This document shows positions 7,217 through 15,520 of a stretch of 26,562 bases of DNA, piece by piece. This stretch comes from Deltaproteobacteria bacterium (GTDB lineage: Bacteria > Desulfobacterota > Anaeroferrophillalia > Anaeroferrophillales > Tharpellaceae), in contig DAOVTG010000008.1 of assembly GCA_030633185.1 (NCBI GenBank), forward strand, positions 1 through 26,562, given 5' to 3'. Position numbers and translations under genes: made by a program. Position 1 is the stretch's first letter. Each line of letters begins with the position of its first letter. The notes under the pieces were generated by a model, which did not search any database, had not been told where the DNA came from, and worked only from the letters and a program-made list of their open reading frames with translations.

Positions 7217-8671
7217 CAACTCTCCTGTATGGCTTATACGCAAAGGAACATTTAATAAATAATTTTCATTTAGTGGTTTCAGCTTTTTCTCCAGGATATC
7301 TCGGTAATTATTGATTCTTTCGACATAGCGTACCGGTTCATAGCCTCGGGCGTAACCGTGTTTCAAATCTTTGTAGTACTTTTTTTGACTTAAGAGCGGC
7401 AAGGTCTCTTTTAGGGTTGACCACAGGTCAGGATTATGGCCCAATAGCTGAGCCAGTTGGCGGGCATCATGAATATGGCCCATACCGACATTGTAGGCGG
7501 CTATAGCGACATTCCGGCGGTCCTTTTCGGGATAGGAGTCAGGGACCCGATCCAGCAGCCGACGAAAATATTGGGCCCCCCCCCGGATACTTTCAGAAAC
7601 ATTCAAACGGTTTTTAATTCCCATCTGCTCGGCGGTAGTCCGGGTCAGCATCATGATACCGCGAACCCCGGTGGGGCTTTTTGCCAGGGGGTTCCAATGT
7701 GATTCCTGATAGGCTTTGGCGGCCAGTAAAGTCCAGGGGATATTAAACTTTTTGGCGTACTTTTCAAATAGTGGTCGGTAGGTGGGGAGCAGGGTTTTGA
7801 CGCGGCGCAAAAAGATCTTGATGTCGACATAATCAAAGATTTCGACATGTCCGTAATAACGCTCCGTCAGGGTTTCAAGATGACCCTCTTTACTGAATAT
7901 TGCAAACCATTCCAGTAGTTTTTTTTGCAATTTCCTGCGATTTTTGTTGAGAGGCCAGGCCAGAGGTTGTTCTTTGCTGATCGAAAATGCGATTTTTAGT
8001 TCGGGGTAATGGCGCAGGTTGGCCGCTAGAATATTGGAGTCGGCCACCGTGCAGGGCAGCTCTTTGAGCCAGACTTTTTCAAGGAGTTGATCGGTGCTGT
8101 AATCAGCGGTTGTCTGCCACTTAAGTTCGGGCCACTTCAAGCGTAGTTCACGTAAGCGTTCTTCGTAGCTGCTGCGAGCCAGGACTACAAAATCAAAATT
8201 TTTCAGATCCTCAAGATCTCGGGGATGTGGCCCGTTTTTTCGATAAACCAGTTCTTGTCGAACCGTGAAATAGTCGGGTCCAAAAATAAAGCGCTTCTCC
8301 CGGGCCGGGGTCCGGGTCAGGCCGCCGGCCGCGATGTCCGCCCTGTTTTCGGCTATCTCCTCCATCATCTCACTGATGGTGTCAACCACTTTGATCTCAA
8401 GTTTAAGCCCAAGCTCTTTAGCAAAAGCCAGAGCCAGATCGTATTCAAAACCCATCTCTCCTTCGGGCCCATGATAGTAGGCGGTGGGGATGTTTTGGGT
8501 CAAGACGGTGAGGGTGCCGGGTTTAAGGGTGAGGGGTTGGAAACGGTAATTTGTCAGGTAATAGTAGGTTGCCAATGAGATGAGCAGCCCCAGAAACAAG
8601 AGCGCGGTGAGTCTAAAATGTCGGGAGGGGTGTTTCGGTGACTCCGGTTTGAGATCTTCTGAGTTTTCCAT
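7214..8671 (-). CDS. mltF: MltF-like membrane-bound lytic murein transglycosylase
   Basis: This 485-residue protein matches the MltF layout. It has a short cytoplasmic N-terminus, one membrane segment at about 21-39, an SBP_bac_3-type periplasmic domain (about 53-275, with GEMGFEYDLALAFAKELG and ADIAAGGLTRTPAREK) and a C-terminal SLT domain. In the SLT domain the motif AYQESHWNP carries the catalytic E323, followed by GVRGIMMLT and IAAYNVGMGH. MltF cleaves peptidoglycan glycan strands to 1,6-anhydro products at the cell envelope. An in-frame TTG lies three codons upstream, but the ATG at 8671 is preferred. It follows the transglutaminase-like gene by 38 bases on the same strand, so co-transcription is likely. 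Confidence 0.9.
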   Translation of the reverse strand: MENSEDLKPESPKHPSRHFRLTALLFLGLLISLATYYYLTNYRFQPLTLKPGTLTVLTQNIPTAYYHGPEGEMGFEYDLALAFAKELGLKLEIKVVDTISEMMEEIAENRADIAAGGLTRTPAREKRFIFGPDYFTVRQELVYRKNGPHPRDLEDLKNFDFVVLARSSYEERLRELRLKWPELKWQTTADYSTDQLLEKVWLKELPCTVADSNILAANLRHYPELKIAFSISKEQPLAWPLNKNRRKLQKKLLEWFAIFSKEGHLETLTERYYGHVEIFDYVDIKIFLRRVKTLLPTYRPLFEKYAKKFNIPWTLLAAKAYQESHWNPLAKSPTGVRGIMMLTRTTAEQMGIKNRLNVSESIRGGAQYFRRLLDRVPDSYPEKDRRNVAIAAYNVGMGHIHDARQLAQLLGHNPDLWSTLKETLPLLSQKKYYKDLKHGYARGYEPVRYVERINNYRDILEKKLKPLNENYLLNVPLRISHTGEL

Positions 8672-8709
8672 AACTGCCAATATAGCGGAAATTGTCGCAA
8701 ATTACAAAT

Positions 8710-9378
8710 TTACGACGTCGGGCGGCAGCCCGTTGATGAGTGTTGCGACCACTTCTCAACCTCATCTTTGCCGTAGGCGTGGTTAAAGGCTGAGACAATC
8801 TTTTCATACGGAATGTCATAAGCCTCACCTCGATCCTTGATGTACTCAACGAAAGTTTCTCCGTCAAGGTCGGTTTGCGGCAGGAGGGCATCATGAAAGC
8901 CGTCGAAATCATTGGCCTCAACCCTGATTTTCGTAAACATCTCCCGGTTGAAGGTGGGGGCCAGTTTAAGCCATTGATTATCGATCCAGACTCCGCAATA
9001 GCAGTGGAAAATAAAAAGATTGCCCATAATGTCGGTAAGTTTCTTCGGGGCCTTGTAGTTCTTGATGTCGGCAAAATAGAGTTTGGCAGGTATTTTCAGG
9101 ATCCGCATCATCGCGCTGAAGAGGCAGGCTTTAGAGATGCAGAAGCCTTCACCTCGTTGCAGGATTTCACTGGCGCGATAATCTTCGCGGCGTGAAAGGG
9201 AGGTATAGGGGTTGTATCTGATCTCGTCTCTGACAAAAAAGAATACGGCTTTGATCTGTTCGCGAGGGTCATCGATTCCGGTAACCAGCTTTTGGGTGTG
9301 GTTACGAAGGAGTTGATTACTGAGATCGAGAAAGGGTGTTTCCTGCAAATATAGAGAAAAATCCATATTTCTTGTCAT
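8710..9378 (-). CDS. Transglutaminase-like (cysteine protease fold) protein
   Basis: This 222-residue protein carries a transglutaminase-core fold. C80 in RGEGFCISKACLFSAMMR is the expected nucleophile, and H125 in IFHCYCGVWIDNQW the expected base. The third position, usually Asp, falls in LAPTFN and is not an Asp; a similar TPAFN-type ending occurs in some relatives, so this need not mean inactivity. There is no signal peptide, so it should be cytoplasmic. AGGA stands about nine bases before the ATG, and a second in-frame ATG lies four codons in. It precedes mltF on the same strand. The substrate is unknown; a peptidase or amidase role is as likely as crosslinking. Confidence 0.75.
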   Translation of the reverse strand: MTRNMDFSLYLQETPFLDLSNQLLRNHTQKLVTGIDDPREQIKAVFFFVRDEIRYNPYTSLSRREDYRASEILQRGEGFCISKACLFSAMMRILKIPAKLYFADIKNYKAPKKLTDIMGNLFIFHCYCGVWIDNQWLKLAPTFNREMFTKIRVEANDFDGFHDALLPQTDLDGETFVEYIKDRGEAYDIPYEKIVSAFNHAYGKDEVEKWSQHSSTGCRPTS

Positions 9379-9409
9379 GCTTTTATGTCCTGGTTGTGGT
9401 AGTAGTAGT

Positions 9410-9426
9410 GATGGCGTCGCAAAAAG
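9410..9426 (+). repeat. Repeat family 1, end fragment
   Basis: GATGGCGTCGCAAAAAG matches the left end of family 1 (GATGGCGTCGTAAAAAG) with one change. It lies 93 bases before the full copy at 9520 and upstream of the transglutaminase-like gene. Only the end is recognisable, so it may be a relic of an older insertion. Confidence 0.5.
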
Positions 9427-9519
9427 AGAATATAGGGATTCTTCGTTCAGGTCAAGCTTTGAATGCAGATTGCTTAGTAGCTGATCAGCTATCTATAGAT
9501 TCGGAAGTTAAGTAAAGGA

Positions 9520-9669
9520 GATGGCGTCGTAAAAAGTCCGATCTACTGCGCTGTTGTGGTTTTTCAGGCACTCGACATACTCCATGTATGGTCTCGCGCC
9601 TGAAAAACCACAACATCTTGTATATCGAAATTTTTACTTAGCCATCCCGTGACTTTTTACGAGGGCATC
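9520..9669 (+). repeat. Repeat family 1, full copy A (MITE-like, about 150 bp)
   Basis: The element begins GATGGCGTCGTAAAAAGT and ends with ACTTTTTACGAGGGCATC, so its ends are inverted copies with two mismatches. Inside, GTTGTGGTTTTTCAGGC (9553-9569) and its exact complement (9598-9614) form a 17-bp hairpin. Over 150 bases it differs at only two positions from the inverted copy at 22630-22779. The end sequence GAGGG sits six bases before the start codon of the MFS gene and probably acts as its ribosome-binding site. I see no target duplication around this copy. No coding capacity is present, so movement would need a transposase elsewhere. Confidence 0.85.
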
Positions 9670-9671
9670 AA

Positions 9672-10958
9672 ATGTCAGAACTTAAAACCAACTATCCGCC
9701 TCTTCGTCTCTCCTGGTTCATGTGGGGGCTGGGGGCCGTTTTCTATTTTATCGGTTTTTATCAAAGAGTCGCACCGGCTGTAATGACGACTGAGTTGATG
9801 CAGGATTTTGCCATCGGCGCGGCTGGGCTCGGCAACCTTTCGGCCTTCTATTTTTACAGTTATGTTGCCATGCAGACGCCGACCGGGATTCTTGCTGATC
9901 GTCTCGGGCCGCGCCGCCTTTTGGGGATTGGTGCTTTGGTAGCCGGAGTGGGAGGTCTAATATTTGGTTTCGCACCGACCATGTTCTGGGCCTGTGTCGG
10001 CCGCCTTTTGATTGGCGGCTCGGTGGCCGTGGCTTTTGTCGGGATGTTGAAACTGGCCAGTCACTGGTTTGCTCCGCGACAGTTTGCTCTGGCTGCCGGG
10101 ATGGCACTTTTCTTTGGTATCATCGGAGCGGTTTTTGCCGGTGTGCCACTCCGTCTGGCGGTCAACCTGGTGGGGTGGCGACCGATTATGCTGGTTTCGG
10201 CTCTAGTCACCCTAGGCGTCGCCCTGGCCATCTGGTTTTTTGTTCGAGATGATCCTTCGGAAAAAGGTTATTTAAGTTATGCCTCAGCGGTTTCAGACAG
10301 CGGGCCAAAAGGTTCTGTTTTGCAAGACCTTAAAGAGGTTTTTCGTTATCGTAATACCTGGTTTTTGTGTTTTATTCCGGGAGGGGTTGTAGGCTGTATT
10401 TTGACTTTTTCCGGACTTTGGGGGGTGCCTTTTCTGGTGACCCATTACCATTTTACTGCGACCCAGGCGGCCGCTCTTAATTCGGCCCTGTTGATTGCCT
10501 GGGCTGTCGGCGGGCCTTTGCTCGGCGGGCTTTCTGATCGTATGGGTTTGCGTAAACCTCTCTATATCGTCGGTAATGTTACTTTGGTCGGAGCCTGGGC
10601 CGTGATTATTTTTGTGCCGAACCTGCCGGTGGTTTTGTTGGTCGGGTTGTTGATGCTTGCCGGTCTGGCCTCGGGTGGTATGATTATAGGCTTTGCTTTT
10701 GTTAAGGAATCGGTGCCTTCTCGTTTGGGTGGGACGGCCTCCGGGATTATCAATATGGGGGTGATGTCGGGTCCCATGATCCTGCAGCCGGCAGTCGGCC
10801 TGATTCTCGATCTCAACTGGCAGGGTCAGTTTCTTGACGGGGTTAAGGTTTATGGTCTTGATGCTTTTCGTTCAGGTTTCTGTTTAATGTTGGCCTGGGC
10901 GGTTGCCAGTGCCGTTTTGATTTTTTTTACCAAAGAAACCCACTGTCAGCAGACTTGA
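9672..10958 (+). CDS. Major facilitator superfamily transporter
   Basis: This 428-residue, strongly hydrophobic protein has about twelve membrane segments and the loop motif GILADRLGPRR (MFS motif A, GxLaDrxGxrr) after the second segment, with a matching GGLSDRMGLRK in the second half. MFS proteins are secondary transporters of small solutes. A charged N-terminus (MSELKTNYPP) and the central loop fit the family. The ATG follows GAGGG, contributed by the repeat next to it, which must have reshaped the control region. Neighbouring genes do not suggest a substrate; sugar phosphate, organic acid and drug transport are all possible. Confidence 0.92.
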   Translation: MSELKTNYPPLRLSWFMWGLGAVFYFIGFYQRVAPAVMTTELMQDFAIGAAGLGNLSAFYFYSYVAMQTPTGILADRLGPRRLLGIGALVAGVGGLIFGFAPTMFWACVGRLLIGGSVAVAFVGMLKLASHWFAPRQFALAAGMALFFGIIGAVFAGVPLRLAVNLVGWRPIMLVSALVTLGVALAIWFFVRDDPSEKGYLSYASAVSDSGPKGSVLQDLKEVFRYRNTWFLCFIPGGVVGCILTFSGLWGVPFLVTHYHFTATQAAALNSALLIAWAVGGPLLGGLSDRMGLRKPLYIVGNVTLVGAWAVIIFVPNLPVVLLVGLLMLAGLASGGMIIGFAFVKESVPSRLGGTASGIINMGVMSGPMILQPAVGLILDLNWQGQFLDGVKVYGLDAFRSGFCLMLAWAVASAVLIFFTKETHCQQT

Positions 10959-10988
10959 TAGATTAGCCACGGATTTATAACTATTAAG

Positions 10989-11017
10989 TTGACTTTTTTA
11001 GCCTTTTTCTCTATAGT
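10989..11017 (+). promoter_or_regulatory. Sigma70-type promoter of dapB
   Basis: TTGACT (10989-10994) and TATAGT (11012-11017) are 17 bases apart, near the sigma70 consensus. Transcription would begin near 11024 and leave about 70 bases of leader before the dapB start at 11093. It lies in the gap after the MFS gene, which suggests that dapB is transcribed independently. Confidence 0.55.
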
Positions 11018-11092
11018 CGGCAACGCTTTTTCGACTTGGAAAAATATTTGTTTAGGGTGGAGTTTTTACGAAGCTGCTGCGGGAGAATCTTG

Positions 11093-11905
11093 ATGCGCTC
11101 TGTTGTTATTGCCGGTGCCGCCGGACGTATGGGTAAACGGCTTGTTGATCTGGTTAATGCCCAGGCACAAGCCCGTGTGGTTGGCGCTCTGGAGTTTTCA
11201 GAACACCCTTTGTTGGGAAAAGATGCTGGAGATGTGGCCGGTATCGGTCGGCTGGAAGTACCTTTGGTTGGCAGCCTGAACGAGTTGGCCGGGAGCGGGG
11301 CTGAGGTGATGATCGATTTTACCGCACCTCAGGCAACTCTTGCCAACCTGGAATGGGCTGTAGCCGAAAAAGTCTCCATGGTTATCGGGACTACCGGTAT
11401 GAGTGTTGAAGAGCGGGGTCTGTTGGTCCATGCAGCTCGTAAAATTCCAATTGTCTTTGCCCCTAACATGAGCGTCGGCGTCAATGTTCTCTTTAAGATT
11501 GTGGCCGAGGTGGCGGCTATTTTAGGGGAGGATTTTGATGTCGAAATTCTCGAAGCTCACCATCGTTTAAAAAAAGATGCACCCAGTGGTACGGCTGTCC
11601 ATCTGGGCGAGATCGTCGCCAAGGTTTTAGGCCGTGATTATCAATCTGATGCGGTTTTCACGCGGCAGGGATTTACCGGTGAGCGGACGCAACGCGAAAT
11701 TGGGATGCAGACTTTGCGGGCCGGGGATATTGTCGGTGAGCATATGGTAATGTTTGGGGGAATGGGTGAGCGCTTGGAAATTATTCACCGGGCCCACTCG
11801 CGTGACAATTTTGCGGCCGGGGCCGTGCGTGCGGCTCTCTGGCTTGCCGGTCGCGAACCTGGTCTCTATGATATGCAGGACGTTTTAGGATTGATGGCGT
11901 CGTAA
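11093..11905 (+). CDS. dapB: 4-hydroxy-tetrahydrodipicolinate reductase
   Basis: DapB reduces the product of DapA to tetrahydrodipicolinate in lysine and diaminopimelate synthesis. Visible are the nucleotide-binding motif IAGAAGRMGKRL at the N-terminus, the active-site signature EAHHRLKKDAPSGTA and the C-terminal GLYDMQDVLGL. The ATG at 11093 is chosen because GGGAG lies seven bases upstream and the protein then begins at the expected place, giving 270 residues; an in-frame start 57 bases upstream would add a tail not seen in the family. The last three residues (Met-Ala-Ser) and the stop come from repeat copy B, inserted exactly at the end of the gene. Confidence 0.96.
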   Translation: MRSVVIAGAAGRMGKRLVDLVNAQAQARVVGALEFSEHPLLGKDAGDVAGIGRLEVPLVGSLNELAGSGAEVMIDFTAPQATLANLEWAVAEKVSMVIGTTGMSVEERGLLVHAARKIPIVFAPNMSVGVNVLFKIVAEVAAILGEDFDVEILEAHHRLKKDAPSGTAVHLGEIVAKVLGRDYQSDAVFTRQGFTGERTQREIGMQTLRAGDIVGEHMVMFGGMGERLEIIHRAHSRDNFAAGAVRAALWLAGREPGLYDMQDVLGLMAS

Positions 11906-12038
11906 AAAGTTCCGATATCCTGTGTAGTTGAGGTTTTTTCAGGCGCTCGACATACTATTTGTATGGTCTCGCACCTGAAAAATCTCAACTACTTGTCTAT
12001 CAAAATTTTTACTTAGCCATCTCTCGTCTTTTACTAGT
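11893..12038 (+). repeat. Repeat family 1, diverged copy B with flanking direct repeat
   Basis: The left end GATGGCGTCGTAAAAAGT and the internal CTTAGCCATC match copies A and C, but the right end is decayed (CTCGTCTTTTACTAGT). The internal hairpin is kept with different bases: GTAGTTGAGG... (11924-11943) pairs with ...TCTCAACTAC (11974-11992), where A and C have GTTGTGG/CCACAAC. The direct repeat GTTTTAGGATT flanks the element at 11882-11892 and 12039-12049 (13 bases if GA is counted), as expected for a target-site duplication. It separates dapB from gyrA and supplies the dapB stop codon. Confidence 0.8.
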
Positions 12039-12064
12039 GTTTTAGGATTGAAAGGGAGATTTGT

Positions 12065-14632
12065 ATGGAACCAACCGAGGTTCTGCTGCCGGATTCGGTG
12101 ACGGCTAATATAGAGGATGAGATGAAAACCTCATACCTCGCCTACGCCATGAGTGTTATTATCGGTCGGGCTCTGCCCGATGTTCGGGATGGTTTAAAAC
12201 CAGTTCATCGCCGGGTGCTTTTTGCCATGCACGATCTTGGTAACGCCTGGAACAAATCTTACAAGAAGTCGGCCCGCGTGGTCGGTGATGTTATTGGTAA
12301 ATATCATCCCCATGGTGACAGTGCGGTTTACGATACGATTGTGCGAATGGCTCAGGATTTTTCTCTGCGCTATCCGCTGGTTGACGGGCAGGGGAACTTT
12401 GGTTCAGTAGACGGTGATTCCCCGGCGGCAATGCGTTATACCGAGATCAGAATGTCTCGTTTGGCCGGTGAGATGTTGGCTGATATCAACAAAGATACCG
12501 TTGATTTCGGCACCAACTACGATGAATCCCTTAAAGAACCCTTGGTTCTGCCGGCTCGGGTTCCTAATCTTTTAATTAATGGTTCGACTGGGATCGCTGT
12601 CGGAATGGCGACTAATATCCCACCTCATAACCTTTCCGAGGTTGTAAATGCCCTGATCGACTGTATTGAGAACCCTGAGATTTCGATTGTCGATCTGATG
12701 GCTCATATTCCTGGCCCCGATTTTCCGACCGGAGGTTTTATTTACGGGCGCGAGGGGATTGCTTCGGCTTATCTGACCGGGCGCGGGATTATCCGGCTTA
12801 GGGCTCGGGCTGAGGTTGAGACCGATAAAAAGAGCGGTCGTGAACGGATTATTGTTACCGAAATTCCTTATCAGGTCAACAAAGCCAGAATGCTTGAGAA
12901 GATGGCCGAACTCGTTCGTCATAAAAAGCTGCTCGGTATTTCAGATCTGCGGGATGAATCCGATCGCCAGGGGATGCGGGTTGTTATTGAAATAAAACGT
13001 GATGCTCAAGGGGAGATTGTTCTTAATCAGCTTTTTAAGCAGACTAATATGCAGACTTCTTTTGGGATTACCATGCTGGCGATTGTTGACCGGCGGCCGT
13101 TGGTTTTAAATCTCAAAGAGATGCTTTTTCATTTTATCGATCATCGTAAGGATGTCGTGCGCCGACGGACTGCCTTTGAGTTGGCCCGGGCCCGAGAGCG
13201 TATCCATCTGCTCGAAGGTTTCAAGATAGCTCTTGATAATCTTGATGAGGTTATCGAGCTTATTCGGGCGGCGGCTTCACCGCTGATCGCCCGGGAGGGG
13301 TTACAGAGCCGATTTAGTTTCACGGAACGCCAGGCGCAGGCGATTCTCGATCTTCGTCTACAACGTTTGACCGGTATGGAGCGGGATAAGATCATTCAGG
13401 AACATGCTGAAGTATCGGCCCTGATTGCCCGGCTTGTCGAAATTTTGGCCAGTGAGAAACTGGTTTTAGATATTATCGTGAAAGAGCTTGAAGAGATCCG
13501 TGAGGCTTATGGTGACGAACGTCGTTGTGAAATTATTGATGACGGCAGTGAGTTGCAGATTGAGGATTTGATTGAAGAAGAGGAGATGGTAGTTACGATC
13601 TCTCGTCAGGGCTATATTAAAAGAACCTCACTTAACACTTATCGCAGCTATAACCGAGGGGCCGGCGGCCGGTTGGGGATGGAGACCCGGGAAGGGGATT
13701 TTGTCCAGCAGATGTTTGTCGCTTCAACCCATGACCACCTGACCTTTTTTACCAATCAGGGTCGGGCTTTCCGACTCAAGGTCTATCAGGCTCCTGAAGG
13801 AGGTACGACCTCACGGGGTAAGGCTTTGGTTAATCTTCTGCAACTCGGTGAAGGTGAAGAGGTTTCAGCGGTTCTGGCTCTAAGGGAATTTTCCCAAGAT
13901 ACTTTTGTCATGATGACGACCCGCAAAGGTCTTATCAAGAAACTCGATCTCAGCTCGCTGGAAAATATTCGCCGGAGCGGGATTCGCTGTATTACATTAC
14001 GTTCCGAAGATGAGATGATTGCCGCCAAGATTGCCTGTGAGAGTGATACGGTTTTCCTTGGTACGAGTCAGGGGCAGGCGGTTCATTTCGCAGCTTCCGG
14101 AATTCGTTCTACCGGTAGGCTTTCGCAAGGGGTAAGAGGCTGTAGGTTGGGGGTCGATGATCAGATTGTCGGTCTTGAGGTTTTCTCCGGATCGGAGGCT
14201 ACGGTTTTGACGATTACCGAAAATGGCTTTGGTAAGCGTAGTCCAATTGATGATTATCCCCTTCGTTCACGTGGCGGTAAAGGTGTGATTACGATCAAGG
14301 TGAACGAGAGAAACGGTCGTGTCGTCGCGGTTCTCAAGGCGGGTGATGCCGACCAGGTTATGATGATCACTGATGCCGGGAAAATTACCCGCAACCGGGT
14401 TGCTGATATTTCGGTGGTCGGCCGCAACACCATGGGGGTCAAGGTTTTTCGTATTGATTTAGAGAAAGAGCGGCTCGTTTCCGTAGCCCTGCTGCCGGAA
14501 GGCGAGGAGATTGAACGAACTTTTCAAGAGCGTATGGAGAGAGGTGAAGTTGAGGCCGTCGAAGAAGTTGTCGAAGGGGAAACGGCTGAACTTTCGGAAA
14601 CATCAGGCGCGGTTGAAGATGAAAAAGAGTAA
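12065..14632 (+). CDS. gyrA: DNA gyrase subunit A
   Basis: GyrA forms the DNA-breaking half of gyrase and introduces negative supercoils with GyrB. The catalytic tyrosine is Y125 in AAMRYTEIRM. The quinolone-resistance region reads GDVIGKYHPHGDSAVYDTIV with S86 and D90 (E. coli S83 and D87) both in the wild-type state, which predicts susceptible-type residues. The C-terminal beta-pinwheel carries SRGGKG, a variant of the GyrA box QRRGGKG, which favours gyrase over ParC. The last 40 residues or so are acidic. AAAGGGAG precedes the ATG. The 855-residue length is normal. Repeat copy B lies directly upstream. Confidence 0.96.
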   Translation: MEPTEVLLPDSVTANIEDEMKTSYLAYAMSVIIGRALPDVRDGLKPVHRRVLFAMHDLGNAWNKSYKKSARVVGDVIGKYHPHGDSAVYDTIVRMAQDFSLRYPLVDGQGNFGSVDGDSPAAMRYTEIRMSRLAGEMLADINKDTVDFGTNYDESLKEPLVLPARVPNLLINGSTGIAVGMATNIPPHNLSEVVNALIDCIENPEISIVDLMAHIPGPDFPTGGFIYGREGIASAYLTGRGIIRLRARAEVETDKKSGRERIIVTEIPYQVNKARMLEKMAELVRHKKLLGISDLRDESDRQGMRVVIEIKRDAQGEIVLNQLFKQTNMQTSFGITMLAIVDRRPLVLNLKEMLFHFIDHRKDVVRRRTAFELARARERIHLLEGFKIALDNLDEVIELIRAAASPLIAREGLQSRFSFTERQAQAILDLRLQRLTGMERDKIIQEHAEVSALIARLVEILASEKLVLDIIVKELEEIREAYGDERRCEIIDDGSELQIEDLIEEEEMVVTISRQGYIKRTSLNTYRSYNRGAGGRLGMETREGDFVQQMFVASTHDHLTFFTNQGRAFRLKVYQAPEGGTTSRGKALVNLLQLGEGEEVSAVLALREFSQDTFVMMTTRKGLIKKLDLSSLENIRRSGIRCITLRSEDEMIAAKIACESDTVFLGTSQGQAVHFAASGIRSTGRLSQGVRGCRLGVDDQIVGLEVFSGSEATVLTITENGFGKRSPIDDYPLRSRGGKGVITIKVNERNGRVVAVLKAGDADQVMMITDAGKITRNRVADISVVGRNTMGVKVFRIDLEKERLVSVALLPEGEEIERTFQERMERGEVEAVEEVVEGETAELSETSGAVEDEKE

Positions 14633-14666
14633 CACCTTCAAGCCTTTATGATGTTTTTTACCAAGC

Positions 14667-14760
14667 CTCCGCAGGCGGGGACATACCTCCAGGCCGGGCT
14701 GAGCTGTGTCCCCAGTCGAAGAGGGCGAAGCAAAGTTCGCTGCTATCCGCTGCGACTTAA
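14667..14760 (-). repeat. Repeat family 2, partial copy between gyrA and ubiE
   Basis: Read on the minus strand, GCGAACTTTGCTTCGCCCTC matches the copy at 25523 with one change, and GGGGACACAGCTCAG matches the copy at 19117; the match continues to TGTCCCC. The outer ends GTAACTATTCAGGT are not recognisable, so this copy is incomplete. It fills most of the gap before ubiE and leaves only about 20 AT-rich bases upstream of that gene's start. Confidence 0.65.
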
Positions 14761-14781
14761 CTTTTGTGAATATATATAACT

Positions 14782-15501
14782 ATGAATGACAATAAGAGCA
14801 TTGACAATGAAAATCGGGGCCGGGCGATTCAGGAGATGTTTTCAGCAATTGCCCCGCGTTACGATTTTCTTAATCGTCTTTTAAGTCTTGGTATCGATCA
14901 GAGTTGGCGGCAGACGCTGGTTCGTATGGCTCTGCGGGAAGAGAGTAGGGCGATTCTCGATGTTGCCTGTGGTACCGGGGATGTCAGTCTGGCCTTGCGG
15001 CAAAAAACTCCTCAAGCTCGAATTGTCGGGCTTGATTTCAGTCAGGCGATGCTTGATCTGGCTAAAATCAAGATCGATCGGGCTCAAGCCGGGATCGAAC
15101 TGGTGGCGGCGTCGGCTGAAGAGCTGCCTTTTCCCAAAGCTGATTTTGATCTCTTAACGATTGCCTTCGGGATTCGTAATGTAGTCGACAAGAAAAAAGC
15201 TTTAGTTGAGTTCTATCGGGTTCTGAAACCGCATGGCCGCCTTGTGGTGCTGGAGTTTTCCCAGCCCCAGATGGCTTGGTTACGGACTCTCTATAATTTC
15301 TATTTTTTTAAAGTCTTGCCGTTGATCGGCGGGCTTTTTGCGAGGCGCAGCGCCTATCGTTACCTGCCCGATTCAGTGGCGAAATTTCCTTCCCGAGATG
15401 AATTTGTCGGCTGGCTCAAAGAGGCCGGATTCAGGCAGTGCCGCTATCATAGTTTAACTTTTGGGATTGCGACACTCTATTTGGCGGAAAAGTTGGATTA
15501 A
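14782..15501 (+). CDS. ubiE: Demethylmenaquinone / quinone-biosynthesis methyltransferase
   Basis: This 239-residue SAM-dependent methyltransferase is of the UbiE/MenG family, which C-methylates demethylmenaquinone (or the ubiquinone precursor) late in quinone synthesis. The N-terminal MFSAIAPRYDFLNRLLS, the SAM motif LDVACGTGDVS (about 58-68), ASAEELPFP and LTIAFGIRNV are all typical. In an anaerobe with c3-type cytochromes the likely product is menaquinone, so menG would be an equally good name. No clear ribosome-binding site precedes the ATG, possibly because the family 2 repeat fragment replaced the native upstream sequence. elbB follows after 19 bases. Confidence 0.94.
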   Translation: MNDNKSIDNENRGRAIQEMFSAIAPRYDFLNRLLSLGIDQSWRQTLVRMALREESRAILDVACGTGDVSLALRQKTPQARIVGLDFSQAMLDLAKIKIDRAQAGIELVAASAEELPFPKADFDLLTIAFGIRNVVDKKKALVEFYRVLKPHGRLVVLEFSQPQMAWLRTLYNFYFFKVLPLIGGLFARRSAYRYLPDSVAKFPSRDEFVGWLKEAGFRQCRYHSLTFGIATLYLAEKLD

Positions 15502-15520
15502 CAAATGTAAGGAGTGTGTG

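Noticed and set aside
8613..9074. A 153-codon minus-strand frame overlapping mltF and the transglutaminase-like gene
   Set aside because: It is in a different frame from the two recognisable genes and has low-complexity, Arg/Ser/Thr-rich composition.
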